Source of the DNA: Palleronia sp. THAF1
GTDB lineage: Bacteria > Pseudomonadota > Alphaproteobacteria > Rhodobacterales > Rhodobacteraceae
DNA length: 64,000 nt
Direction: 5' to 3'
Assembly: GCF_009363795.1 (NCBI RefSeq)
Contig: NZ_CP045421.1
Span: forward strand, 26,722-90,721
Shown here: positions 53,675-62,273 of the stretch, one piece after another
Layout of the letters: each line of letters opens with the position of its first letter
Numbering within the stretch: the stretch's first letter is position 1
Notes under the pieces: model-generated
Database searches by the model: none
Seen by the model: the letters and a program-made list of their open reading frames with translations, nothing else
What the model was told of the DNA's origin: nothing
Translations under genes and position numbers: made by a program

Positions 53675-54577
53675 TTATCTTTCTTCAACACGTTCAAGAA
53701 GTCTTTCGAAGCTCGGAGAAAGTATCTTCAACGCCTCGGCGATATCAGCGTCGGACATTTGCTTTGGTGGACCGGCCGGCGTGTTATTCACATCCACGAC
53801 GTAAATCCGATTATCATTCACGTCGCGAAGCACGTCCAACTCCCCGTAGTCCAGTTGCAACTTTTCGGAAAACGCCAGCAACGCGCTGCGTTCGGTGGAT
53901 GAGAAAACCTCCTCCGGGTCGCGGATCTTAGCGAATGTATTGTCTTTCAATCCTCCAGATTTGGGCCGCCTCTTTTCATAGACAATGGGAATCTCCTGTC
54001 CATAAATGACAGTCCGAAGATCCACAGCCTCTTCGTTGTCTGCAGTGTCGATGTGACGTTCGTAGACGCGGTCAGGCATTATATCGTCAGGCTTGATAGG
54101 TCCTTGCAGCACCCGGCCGTCAAACGTGTGATTGCCGTTTGGCTTCTCTACCATCAATCCTTCGAACAGAGTGGGCGAGATCGCCAGCTTATAGCCAAAG
54201 ATCTCTTCAAAGACCTCTGCGACGCGCCGCTTTGATACATCTCCGCATCCACGATTCACGGTCGGCTTGGAAAGAGGAAGCTCGCAAGGCTGCAGTTGAT
54301 ATTGAAAATGGAAGGCGAGGTCATGAGGCTTTTCCGGATCCTTGACGATGCGGTATCCATTGACGGCGCAAAGCTTGTAGAGCGCCTGGTAGCGCGACGG
54401 CACGTCAGGATAGGTCAGAATTCGCCGGCGCGGGCAGAGCGCCAACCTCAACGCAATTGGGCCGGGACGCGCGAGATGAGCAATCTCCCAGCCGACTTCG
54501 ACGGAATCTCGCATGTTCGTCCTTGCCGGCTCCGGAAGAATCAATGCAACTCGCTTCATCAATTTCAGTAGCAACAT
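53675..54577 (-). CDS. ATP-grasp-like protein of unknown function
   Basis: This 300-residue protein ends with a stretch typical of an ATP-grasp metal-binding edge: KLQLDYGELDVLRDVNDNRI-YVVDVNNTPAGPP, where the acidic residues and VDVNNTP resemble the E-x-N motif. Upstream, KPTVNRGCGDVSKRRVAEVF and MVEKPNGNHTFDG resemble the nucleotide-binding loop. I do not recognise a named family. Similar proteins sit in capsule/EPS and glycan loci, so a ligase or kinase role in surface-glycan modification is possible. An alternative start lies at Met7 (MKRVALILPEP). It is divergent from the GH9 gene. Confidence 0.65.
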   Translation of the reverse strand: MLLLKLMKRVALILPEPARTNMRDSVEVGWEIAHLARPGPIALRLALCPRRRILTYPDVPSRYQALYKLCAVNGYRIVKDPEKPHDLAFHFQYQLQPCELPLSKPTVNRGCGDVSKRRVAEVFEEIFGYKLAISPTLFEGLMVEKPNGNHTFDGRVLQGPIKPDDIMPDRVYERHIDTADNEEAVDLRTVIYGQEIPIVYEKRRPKSGGLKDNTFAKIRDPEEVFSSTERSALLAFSEKLQLDYGELDVLRDVNDNRIYVVDVNNTPAGPPKQMSDADIAEALKILSPSFERLLERVEER

Positions 54578-54937
54578 AGAATAACTTCTTTCGCTTTGAC
54601 GAAAATCCTAGCTATCGAGAGCGCTTAGGGTCATTGCGCGATGCAAAAGATCCAAGACCTTTGGAGGTAATGGTTTCAATTGAACAATGTACGATACTTG
54701 TAAAAGCCGACTGCGCTGAACTGATTACTGATTACACGCACGGCATTGCCGATGCAACCGTCGGTACAGCATGGATATCGATCCCGGTTGTCATAATGCA
54801 GTCACGGTCGCGAATGGTTCATTATTTATCAACTGTTTTCGACGAGGTGAAGACGCTAGTGATTGGTCCACCGAGGACGTTGTGGACAACTAGGGTCACA
54901 ACGGCTCAAGCGCATAAGCAAGTGAAAAGAGACTCAG
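54578..54937. other. Divergent promoter region between ATP-grasp-like gene and GH9 gene
   Basis: This 360-bp stretch has no supported gene. One plus-strand frame crosses it into the GH9 gene, but it has no ribosome site, no domain and unusual codon use. The region should contain the promoters of both flanking genes. It is somewhat richer in A and T than the genes. Confidence 0.5.
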
Positions 54938-57010
54938 ATGTCGAACGCAAGCCTCACCCTTGTTGCAAATTCGACCGCAGCATCCACTGAGCCAGTATAT
55001 GCTGAGTTTGCGGTCCTGAACAGTTGGAGCACATCCTATCAGGGGCGCTTCACCATAACGAACGAGTCCGCATTCGCAATCGACACCTGGTCGATCGTTG
55101 TCACGGGGTCACCTCTCAAAATCCGCGACAGTTGGGGAAGCTTCGATATCGAGGTTACCAAAATCGATGACGGTCTTTATCTTGTCGAAGGTAGTGGTAG
55201 GACGCTGCAGCCTGGAGAAAGCGCCTTTGTCACATATACCGGCAACGGATCCGCTCCCTCCGACGTGGCAATCGTGGCACCTTCACCGGCAATCGAAGAT
55301 CCAGCGCCTGTTCCGGGGCCCGTGGTCGTTGATGCGGCTGCGAATGCAGAATTCTCGATCGCAGCCGTTTGGGATGGTGGTTTCAACGGCACGTTTGATA
55401 TCAAGAACACTACCTCCGACACCATGGAACGATGGTCCCTGACGATAAGCTCCGACACTCTGGTGATCGATAGCGCCTGGGGTGTGCGCGTGACAGACCT
55501 CGGCAACGGGCTCTACCTTTTGGAAGGCAGCGGATATGCTGAGACCCTAGAGCCGGGCCAGGGTCTGTCGGTTGGCTTTACAGGCACCGGGACGCCCCCG
55601 GAAGACCTGACGATCCTTCCGTCTGAGCCGTACCTGGTCGATTGGCAGGAAAGCCCATTTGTTGGGGACGACTATGCCGAGGCCCTGAGCCTCTCTATGG
55701 ACTTCTACTACGCCCAGTATTCTGGCGATCTGGCGGACGATCATCCTATCGAATGGCGCGGTGACAGCGGATTGCAGGACGGCGCCGATGTCGGGCGGGA
55801 TCTGACGGGCGGACTTTACGATGCTGGTGATCACGTAAAGTTCGCGCTGCCTCAAGCGTACACCGCAACGGTCTTGGCCACAGGGGCGCTGGATTTCGAA
55901 GACGGTTACCGTGCGTCTGGAAGCTATAACCAAGTGGTCGAACATGTAGACTGGATTACCGAATATCTGCTCCGCTGCTATGATGACAACGGCACCGTGG
56001 ATATATCTGACGACGTCTTCTACGCTCAGGTCGGCGATCCGATCGCCGACCATGCCTACTGGGGTGCGCCCGAGGACATGACCATGGACCGCCCCTCTTA
56101 TGCTTTGACGGCCGAAATCCCCGGAACGGAAGTCACGGCCCAAGCCGCCGCCGCCTTGGCATCCGGCGGCTTGTTGATGAGCGCGGCAGGTGACCTGGAT
56201 CGAGCCTCTTTACTGATCGAGAACGCAGAGAAACTTTTCACTTTCTCCATCGAGCATCAGGGAACCTACACGGATGCCATTCCCGGGGTAGACGAATTCT
56301 ACGGATCGCTCAGCGGATATGAGGACGAGATTGCCTGGGCCGCATCGTGGCTCTTCGAGGCGACCGGAAACGACGACTATCTAGCGGTCGCCGAAGAATA
56401 CTATCAGCCAAGCGCGACCTACTGGGCAATGACCTGGGACAATCAATCGATGGCGACCGCCCTTCGTCTTGCGGAGTTTACCGGCAAGCAGGAGTACTTG
56501 GACGATCTGGACCAGCACTTCGATCACTGGATCTACGCGGTCGATCGGCTTGAGGGAACCGATACGAACGGCGGTCTCGCCTGGATCGAAGAATGGGGAT
56601 CGAACCGCTACGCGGCCAACACCGCGTTCCTCGCACTGCAGTATGCAGATCACTTGGAAACCTTAGGAGAGACCGAGCGGGCAAATCAATTGACCGACTT
56701 CGCGCGCGATCAGATTGACTACATCCTTGGCGATAACCCCGACGCATTCAGCTTCGTCGTCGGGTTCGGCGAAGACTTTGCACATCAACCGCACCACCGA
56801 GGTGCGTCGGGAACGGATCACGTCGGTATCGCTGGAGATAATCTTTATCAGTTGGACGGCGCCCTGGTTGGAGGGCCGGACCAGTTCGGCAATTATTCAG
56901 ACGACCGTACAGACTATGTCGGAAACGAAGTGGCAATCGACTACAACGCCGGATTGTCAGGGGCCTTGGCGGGTCTGTACGAAGAAACGATGGACCTATT
57001 TGTGTTTTGA
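54938..57010 (+). CDS. GH9 endoglucanase with two N-terminal CBM2-like modules, no signal peptide
   Basis: This 690-residue protein has two similar ~100-residue modules, at residues ~20-110 and ~130-225, with the CBM2 pattern (VYAEFAVLNSWSTSYQGRFT; WSIVVTGSPLKIRDSWG; LQPGESAFVTYTGNG). A GH9 catalytic domain fills the rest: Asp295 and Asp298 in GGLYDAGDHVKF, HQPHHRGASG and the acid Glu664 in RTDYVGNEVAIDYN. It would hydrolyse beta-1,4-glucan in cellulose or in the EPS backbone. There is no N-terminal signal. The C-terminus is acidic then hydrophobic (EETMDLFVF), as in type I secretion substrates. Which export system it uses is an inference. Confidence 0.9.
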   Translation: MSNASLTLVANSTAASTEPVYAEFAVLNSWSTSYQGRFTITNESAFAIDTWSIVVTGSPLKIRDSWGSFDIEVTKIDDGLYLVEGSGRTLQPGESAFVTYTGNGSAPSDVAIVAPSPAIEDPAPVPGPVVVDAAANAEFSIAAVWDGGFNGTFDIKNTTSDTMERWSLTISSDTLVIDSAWGVRVTDLGNGLYLLEGSGYAETLEPGQGLSVGFTGTGTPPEDLTILPSEPYLVDWQESPFVGDDYAEALSLSMDFYYAQYSGDLADDHPIEWRGDSGLQDGADVGRDLTGGLYDAGDHVKFALPQAYTATVLATGALDFEDGYRASGSYNQVVEHVDWITEYLLRCYDDNGTVDISDDVFYAQVGDPIADHAYWGAPEDMTMDRPSYALTAEIPGTEVTAQAAAALASGGLLMSAAGDLDRASLLIENAEKLFTFSIEHQGTYTDAIPGVDEFYGSLSGYEDEIAWAASWLFEATGNDDYLAVAEEYYQPSATYWAMTWDNQSMATALRLAEFTGKQEYLDDLDQHFDHWIYAVDRLEGTDTNGGLAWIEEWGSNRYAANTAFLALQYADHLETLGETERANQLTDFARDQIDYILGDNPDAFSFVVGFGEDFAHQPHHRGASGTDHVGIAGDNLYQLDGALVGGPDQFGNYSDDRTDYVGNEVAIDYNAGLSGALAGLYEETMDLFVF

Positions 57011-57185
57011 AGGGTCATCGGTTGCCACGAACCATTAGCCCTAAACACCAGCCCATAGAGCGGAACATGCCGGAGAATCTTCTTTATCATCCGCCTCCTT
57101 CGTCAGAGAACAGACCAACCTAAGATCGCGGACCTTTCAGGGAAGCAGTTCATACCTAGAGAGTAAGGAGCGCCTCACCACTCTC

Positions 57186-57524
57186 TTATTGCTGGCCTGT
57201 GCCGATATGTGTCGGGCGAGACATGTCGGAAGGGTCTTCGGCCTGAAGAAAATCCTGAATCTGCTGTTCGGGCAAAGCGCCTGCGCCGTTCAGAAGTCGG
57301 TGTGCATTGGTTGCCAAGGCAAGCCGCGCCTCGTGCAGAAACTTGTGATCCCGCTTCCAGGGGATCGCGGTCGAAACGGCGATTTCCGATCCTTCGGTCT
57401 CCCACTCTTTTGGCGATAGCTTGAAGACTACTCTCCCGATGACGACGCCGCGGCTTTCAAAGAAGGCCATCTGCTCGATCATGATGCCGAGCAGTTCTCC
57501 GGATTGAAAATTGATCGCTTCCAA
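57186..57524 (-). CDS. Small hypothetical protein
   Basis: This 112-residue protein has a likely TTG start with GGAGG eight bases before it. The middle segment SEIAVSTAIPWKRDHKFLHE looks like a real fold with regular codon use, and the end is Gln/Pro-rich. No family was recognised. It stands alone between the GH9 gene and the toxin-antitoxin pair, on the minus strand. The ribosome site and the frame length support it moderately. Confidence 0.5.
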   Translation of the reverse strand: MEAINFQSGELLGIMIEQMAFFESRGVVIGRVVFKLSPKEWETEGSEIAVSTAIPWKRDHKFLHEARLALATNAHRLLNGAGALPEQQIQDFLQAEDPSDMSRPTHIGTGQQ

Positions 57525-57914
57525 AGTCTGCCTCCGGCCACGTCCTTAGGACTCGGAAGAGGATACAGGTTCACACTAGCTCTTCAACCATCGAGCTTCA
57601 CGTTGGCGTCTGTCCCATTCTGCGTATGGCAACGCCGAGAGCCCGAGCTTGAAGCAAGGTCCTGATATCAAAGTACCGATCCGATTGCGGGACGTCGATA
57701 GGCCGTGGTCGATAATTTTCGCCGGTCGGGCACAAACCCCACCCTCACGGCTTTGCACGCGTAAAGAACTCGCTGGCCGCGTTCAGAATCACTGTCCCCT
57801 TCTCGGTAAAGGTGAATGCCAGCCAAGAAGCGGCACGAGAGCGCGACAGATCCACCTTGAAAAACGCCAGCTATGCATTCATGTTGTCTTCATTATGAAG
57901 ACGCAGAGGACGCC
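57525..57914. other. 390-bp region upstream of the antitoxin gene
   Basis: No supported gene lies here. A minus-strand stretch around 57765-57840 reads SWLAFTFTEKGTVILNAASE, which could be a decayed gene fragment, but I cannot name it. The plus strand must contain the promoter and operator of the FitAB-type operon that starts at 57915. Confidence 0.4.
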
Positions 57915-58139
57915 ATGGCTCAGCTGACGGTTCGAAATGTGGACGAGGATATTGCCGCAGCCCTCAAGGAACGGGCCCGCCGCGCCGGGCGTTCTGCCGA
58001 GGCAGAGCATCGGCGTATCCTTCAAGCCGCCCTGATTGAAACACCCGCGACGGACTTCTTCGACGAAGCGGCGCGGCGGCGTGTGCGTTTGCGGGAGGTG
58101 GACACCGGCACCCTTCTGTCCGACGACCGCAACCGATGA
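57915..58139 (+). CDS. FitA/VapB-type ribbon-helix-helix antitoxin
   Basis: This 74-residue protein begins MAQLTVRNVDEDIAAALKER, the N-terminal ribbon-helix-helix of FitA-type antitoxins. ARRAGRSAEAEHRRIL, the second helix of the same fold, follows. The C-terminal tail (DFFDEAARRRVRLREV) would bind and block the toxin. The ATG at 57915 is chosen over an in-frame start 42 bp upstream because the fold begins there. Its TGA overlaps the toxin start (ATGA). It should repress its own operon. Confidence 0.9.
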   Translation: MAQLTVRNVDEDIAAALKERARRAGRSAEAEHRRILQAALIETPATDFFDEAARRRVRLREVDTGTLLSDDRNR

Positions 58140-58570
58140 CCCTGCCCGAGCGCATCGTCGTCGATGCCTCCGTCGCGCTGAAATGGATCATCGAAGAGGA
58201 CGGCAGCGCGGAAGCCGCACGCCTGCGGTCGTGCAATATGGCCGCTCCGGCGCTTTTGCGAATCGAAACCGCGAATGTGCTGCGGACCCTTGCCGCCAAG
58301 GGTGCGATCGACAGCGCCAGCGCCGCAGACCTTTTCGCGCTGCTGCAGGACGCCCCCGTCACAATTGTCGATGCCGACGACGCGCTAGAGGCGCGCGCGC
58401 TGGAGCTTGCGGTGCGCCTTGGTCATCCGGTCTACGATTGCGTGTATCTGGCCTTGGCTGAACGGACAGACCGCACGCTGATCACGGCTGACAAGCGGTT
58501 CCTGCGCGCCTTGGCGGGGTCCGCACCTGTGGCGTCTGCCCTGAACCTGACCGATCTGCAACAAGACTGA
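58136..58570 (+). CDS. FitB/VapC-type PIN-domain toxin
   Basis: This 144-residue protein has the PIN-domain acidic residues in order: VVDASVALKWI at the start, a Glu in RIETANVL, VYDCVYLALAE and LITADKRFLRAL. It should be a Mg-dependent RNase that inhibits translation until bound by the antitoxin. The ATGA overlap with the preceding gene gives coupled expression. It ends 3 bp before the convergent periplasmic-binding-protein gene. The pair probably stabilises this accessory region, but may simply be a free toxin-antitoxin module. Confidence 0.92.
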   Translation: MTLPERIVVDASVALKWIIEEDGSAEAARLRSCNMAAPALLRIETANVLRTLAAKGAIDSASAADLFALLQDAPVTIVDADDALEARALELAVRLGHPVYDCVYLALAERTDRTLITADKRFLRALAGSAPVASALNLTDLQQD

Positions 58571-58573
58571 CCC

Positions 58574-59545
58574 CTACCCCGGCGGCAGCCGGTTGATGCG
58601 AAACAGCGCATCAAGGAAGGGAGAGCGTTCCAGATCCTCGAAATAGCGGTCGAAAAAGTGCTCGGCCGTGCTGCTGGTCGAGATTCGATCCGCGAAAACC
58701 GCGTATAGCGCCGCCACGAAAAGCGGGCGAAAGCCGTCGGTCCGATCCGTCACGATCAGCGCGTAGGGCTCGTAGCTGATGGGCGTCGGCGCATGATCGA
58801 ACCCGCAGCTTTCGACGATACCGCGGTTCACAAGGTCCGACGCCGTTTCACGCACGATGTCCAGATCACCGAAATAGAACGCCAGCGTGCCCTTGCAGAA
58901 GGCCGTGATCCCTTCGACGTGCGAGGCCTGCGCCACCGGGCAGATGGATTGCCGATCCGTCACCGGAAGCGCGTTTTCGCGCAAAAGCCGGTTCAACAGC
59001 GCCTCGGCAGTCGTTCCCACCACGAACCCTGCTGTCAGGTAGTCGCGTGCGGCGGTATTGCCCTCGGGGCCCGGCTCTGGGTTCGTCAGCTTCGGCACGC
59101 AGTCCGTATCGTCGGGCGGCGCGGCCAACGGGGTGATCTTGGCATCGGCATTGCGCACCCAGACCCCGTTGGCGACGAACACGATGGGCGAGAACCGCAG
59201 CCGGTCGGGAAACGGACCCCGCGCGAAACTTTGCAGCCGTCCCAGCGAGATCGTGGTCGGGTCGCACAGCACATCATAGGCGTGGTCCCGCTCTTTCAGG
59301 AACCGCAACCGCTCGGTTGCATCCACCGGCACCAGCCGGAATGGAAAGCCCGCGCGGGTGACGGCCGCCGTGCAGAGATCCGCCAGAAAGCCACGAAAAT
59401 CACCGGTCGTGGGATCTTGCCACGCAAATGGCCGTGTATCGACGCGCACTCCGATGCGAATGATCTTCTCTTCTGGCGCGTCGTGCTGCTCTGCGACACC
59501 GGGCAGCGCCAGAACCATCAGGAACGCAATGCAAAGCAGTCTCAT
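58574..59545 (-). CDS. Periplasmic solute-binding protein, family 3 type, operon partner of the caspase gene
   Basis: This 323-residue protein has a signal peptide (LCIAFLMVLALPGVAEQ) and the two-lobe fold of amino-acid/PBP2-type binding proteins. It begins IIRIGVRVDTRPFAWQDP...FRGFLADLCTAAV and continues with LVPVDATERLRFLKERDHAYDVL, the typical ligand-binding strand order. No ABC transporter gene is next to it, so it probably acts as a sensor for a periplasmic ligand. Cysteines around CDPTT, CVPK and CPVAQ may form disulfides. Its start overlaps the stop of the membrane gene (ATGA). It is the last gene of the operon that begins beyond position 64000. Confidence 0.85.
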   Translation of the reverse strand: MRLLCIAFLMVLALPGVAEQHDAPEEKIIRIGVRVDTRPFAWQDPTTGDFRGFLADLCTAAVTRAGFPFRLVPVDATERLRFLKERDHAYDVLCDPTTISLGRLQSFARGPFPDRLRFSPIVFVANGVWVRNADAKITPLAAPPDDTDCVPKLTNPEPGPEGNTAARDYLTAGFVVGTTAEALLNRLLRENALPVTDRQSICPVAQASHVEGITAFCKGTLAFYFGDLDIVRETASDLVNRGIVESCGFDHAPTPISYEPYALIVTDRTDGFRPLFVAALYAVFADRISTSSTAEHFFDRYFEDLERSPFLDALFRINRLPPG

Positions 59546-61434
59546 GCCGGGGCCTCCTGTGTGTGCAGGATGTCGGGTTCCGCATCTCCATATTCGTGAA
59601 CCAATGTCTCACGCACCATGCGCGCGGCACCGAACCCGATCAGCGCCGCAAGGGCACCGGCATCCAGAAGGTACGGCCAGGCCTCGGCCAAGGCGAAATC
59701 CCGCCCCGCAGCCGCCTGCGTTACAGACCGGATAAAAGCGCGGACCCCGACCGATACGGCGCACAACACACCCGCGACGACCAACGGAAACCAGCGGAAC
59801 CAACGATCCGCCGCACCCTTGCTGCGCCATGCGTCGATCAGAAGAACCGTCAGGATGGACAGCGCCGTGCCGCGCATCGCCTTCGGACCGTCCAGCAGAA
59901 AGGCATAGTAGATCACCCCGTCCCACCGGTCGAAGACCGTGGCCCACCCGACGGCGGCAGCGGTGGCGTAGATATTGTAGCCGACATGACACAGTACCGC
60001 GACGGCACAGGCCATGGCGGCGACGCCGAGATGCTGAAACAGCCAGCGCGACCAATGCAGATCGAAGGCGTTGTGCCATGCCTCGTTCTGATATGCGGCC
60101 TGCTGGTAGCCAAGCGCCACCAAAAGCGGCAGGGCATAGCTGATGATCGAGCCGACAAGGTAGGCCAGCCCCAGGCGAATGGCGCTCTCACCCACGATAG
60201 AGACGCTGTCGCGCGCCGTCCGCACGGAATCCAGCCCGAAGAAAGCGCCGAACAGAAAGGCCAGCACCGCGATGGCAACGGTTGCCCGCAGCCAGACCTT
60301 TGCGGTCATTCCCTCTCGGTCGGCGTGGCGAGAGCCCGCGCCGACGAAGGCCGCCAGTCGCGACAGGGCATGGCGTTTCTGCACGGCGGCGTCGGACTGG
60401 TTCAGGCTGGGCGAAATCGCCTGCGGCGTGCTGTCGCCCGATACGATGCCGTGTTCGGCATAGAGCATGTAAAGCACGTTGATATCGATGGCGACCGTCG
60501 CGGCCTCTGTCGCGTGGCGCACCCAGGCACCGGAAACCGTGGCCTGCGTGCGTTCGGTCCCCTGCCCGTCCAACAGGATCAGCGCATCGAGGTCGGTCAC
60601 CAGCTTGTCGATCTGCCGATCCAGATCCTGTTCGATATGCGCCAATGCCGCGCGCGCAGAGGGATTGCGTGTGGGCAGACGGTACTGAAGGAACCACGCC
60701 CGGAAGCTCAGGATCTTCAGCATGTCCTCGCGGAATGCATCGGGGTTTTCCAGCATGCCCGCGGCGTCTGCCATATAGGCGTCGATCCGGTCCCAGTCGG
60801 ACTCTGGCACCAGCGCCGTGCCGGTCTCGCGCTTCAGATCAAGCGGCACGTTCCGCAGATACTGGCTGGAGCTGATCAGACGTGTTGGAATGCCAGCAAG
60901 CCTGTGCGCGGCGAAGCGGATTTTCTCTTCCACCCGCAGCAGGATCGGAATCGACGGCGCAAGGCCAACCATTGCCAGGCTGATCGTCAGCGGCACGACC
61001 GGACTCGACGGGCTGTGCAGGGGAACCTCGCCCAGATCGGACGACAGGGGTTGCCCACCGGACACGATCCCGTCCGGGGAATACCCGGTCACGGGCATCG
61101 GCGGCGGCGCATCGACGCCAGCGGTCGGCAGGAAATCGGCCCCCGCAACTGGCGTGATGTCGAAGGCCTCTCCAAACCCCGGCAACAACGGTGCGAGAAG
61201 CGAGCCATAGGCGCTGAGGATCAGGTAGATCAGCGTCAGGATACCGGCATAGAAGGCATAGGCCCGCCAGAAGGCCATGCGGTTGCGCATGTCCAGCGGC
61301 GTCAGCAATTGGATCAGGCGCGCCAGCTCACGCGATCTTTCAAAGGTCGGTCGGTTGAACTGATCACGCGCGAAGAAGAAGATGATGATCGCGCCGAACA
61401 CCAGCGCGGCCAGGAACGGGTCTATCTGGGACAT
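59542..61434 (-). CDS. Large polytopic membrane protein of unknown family
   Basis: Starting at ATG 61434 (GGGGGA upstream; GTG at 61446 is an alternative) this gives about 630 residues. Hydrophobic helices occur near the N-terminus (DPFLAALVFGAIIIFFFA; YAFYAGILTLIYLILSAYG), around 160, and in a cluster of seven or so after residue 380 (ATVAIAVLAFLFGAFFG; LGLAYLVGSIISYALPLLVA; LGVAAMACAVAVLCHVGYNI; FPLVVAGVLCAVSVGV). A cytoplasmic or periplasmic block of about 200 residues (Asp/Arg/Leu-rich, including VESDWDRIDAYM-like stretches) separates the two sets. No known family was recognised. The operon position between a binding protein and the peptide/caspase genes suggests a membrane transducer. 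Confidence 0.75.
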   Translation of the reverse strand: MSQIDPFLAALVFGAIIIFFFARDQFNRPTFERSRELARLIQLLTPLDMRNRMAFWRAYAFYAGILTLIYLILSAYGSLLAPLLPGFGEAFDITPVAGADFLPTAGVDAPPPMPVTGYSPDGIVSGGQPLSSDLGEVPLHSPSSPVVPLTISLAMVGLAPSIPILLRVEEKIRFAAHRLAGIPTRLISSSQYLRNVPLDLKRETGTALVPESDWDRIDAYMADAAGMLENPDAFREDMLKILSFRAWFLQYRLPTRNPSARAALAHIEQDLDRQIDKLVTDLDALILLDGQGTERTQATVSGAWVRHATEAATVAIDINVLYMLYAEHGIVSGDSTPQAISPSLNQSDAAVQKRHALSRLAAFVGAGSRHADREGMTAKVWLRATVAIAVLAFLFGAFFGLDSVRTARDSVSIVGESAIRLGLAYLVGSIISYALPLLVALGYQQAAYQNEAWHNAFDLHWSRWLFQHLGVAAMACAVAVLCHVGYNIYATAAAVGWATVFDRWDGVIYYAFLLDGPKAMRGTALSILTVLLIDAWRSKGAADRWFRWFPLVVAGVLCAVSVGVRAFIRSVTQAAAGRDFALAEAWPYLLDAGALAALIGFGAARMVRETLVHEYGDAEPDILHTQEAPA

Positions 61435-61464
61435 GGTGTCCCCCACTGTCTTGGGCCGTCAGGA

Positions 61465-61569
61465 TCACTCGCATTCCTGAACGGCCGGATTGCAGGGCGG
61501 CTCTTGCGCCAGCGCGGGCGCTTGGCCGATGGCGGCGATCAGCAGGATCAATGTGGCAAGGGATTTCAT
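61465..61569 (-). CDS. 34-residue exported peptide with two cysteines
   Basis: The ORF of 34 codons starts ATG 61569 with AAGGA a few bases upstream. A signal-peptide-like core LATLILLIAAIGQAPALAQ, with an Ala-X-Ala-type cleavage site (ALA-Q), is followed by only 12 residues, EPPCNPAVQECE, with two Cys. The secreted remainder would be a tiny, possibly disulfide-closed acidic peptide. It lies between the membrane-protein gene and the hydrolase gene in the same orientation and with operon-like spacing. Such a peptide could be a ligand or signal for the binding protein, but that is speculation. Confidence 0.6.
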   Translation of the reverse strand: MKSLATLILLIAAIGQAPALAQEPPCNPAVQECE

Positions 61570-61589
61570 GGCAGCATTCCTTCTGGTGG

Positions 61590-62273
61590 TTATACCGGCG
61601 AACCGGCGGTGGTGACGGTCGGGGATGGGGCAAGCGCTGTGACAGGCCAGCGCGAGCCGTCCATTCGCAGGAACGAGCGCGAGACCCACTTTTCGGAAAT
61701 CGAGTCGGACTGGTTGCCGCCCAGGATCAGGATATCGCTGTTCGTGGCCTCGACACAGAAGCCGACGTGGCCTTTCCAACTTTCGGGATCCTCGCGCCAC
61801 AGGCAGATCACCGCGCCGGGGCACGGCGCTATGGGGGCACCGAAGCGCGTCCAGCTGATCGAGGCATAGGGATTCGTCGGCAGCGCCTCGTCCGGCAGGG
61901 TCAGCGCAACGCAGGTCTGAACGAAGTCGGCGCACCACGGCTGCAATGCAGGATCGCCCACGGTGCCGCCATCGCTGGCAAGGAACGTCTTGAGGTCTTC
62001 GTTGTGCAGGCTTTCGTGCATCCCTTTCATACGACGCGCCTGATCCATCCACGGCATCGCATCGGGCAGGGCCGCATCGGCGAACGCAGCGCCTAGAAGG
62101 GCCCGCGCCGTGGCCGCATCCACCAACCCGGTGGGCGGCATCCCCATCGCCACCTGAAACGCCTTCAACGCGCCGATGGTCCGACGCCCGCGAATCCCGT
62201 CCACCGGCCCCGGATCGAAGCCCCTGTCGGCCAGTGCCTCTTGCATCGCAAAGGTTGTAACCGCGCCCCTCAT
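61590..62273 (-). CDS. Peptidoglycan-binding protein with TIGR02594-type cysteine hydrolase domain
   Basis: The ATGA overlap with the caspase gene sets the start at 62273 (227 residues). Residues ~15-65 are a PG-binding-1 module (RGFDPGPVDGIRGRRTIGAL...GMPPTGLVDAATARAL). Residues ~110-220 match the TIGR02594 family of CHAP-like amidases: PWCADFVQTCVAL with the catalytic Cys, CPGAVICLWREDPESWKGHV with the His, and DILILGGNQSDSISEKW. It should cleave peptide bonds in peptidoglycan. No signal peptide is seen, so release may depend on lysis or another route. It is translationally coupled to the SGNH-caspase gene. Confidence 0.85.
   Translation of the reverse strand: MRGAVTTFAMQEALADRGFDPGPVDGIRGRRTIGALKAFQVAMGMPPTGLVDAATARALLGAAFADAALPDAMPWMDQARRMKGMHESLHNEDLKTFLASDGGTVGDPALQPWCADFVQTCVALTLPDEALPTNPYASISWTRFGAPIAPCPGAVICLWREDPESWKGHVGFCVEATNSDILILGGNQSDSISEKWVSRSFLRMDGSRWPVTALAPSPTVTTAGSPV

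Noticed and set aside
54634..54990. A 118-codon plus-strand frame before the GH9 gene
   Set aside because: No ribosome site, no domain, and it overlaps the true GH9 start by 53 bp in another frame.
57649..57927. A 92-codon plus-strand frame ahead of the antitoxin
   Set aside because: It overlaps the antitoxin start in another frame and has no motif or ribosome site.
59563..61869. A 768-codon plus-strand open frame opposite the membrane-protein gene
   Set aside because: It is a shadow frame of high-GC coding DNA: no domain, Gln/Arg/His-rich composition, and it runs across three real minus-strand genes.
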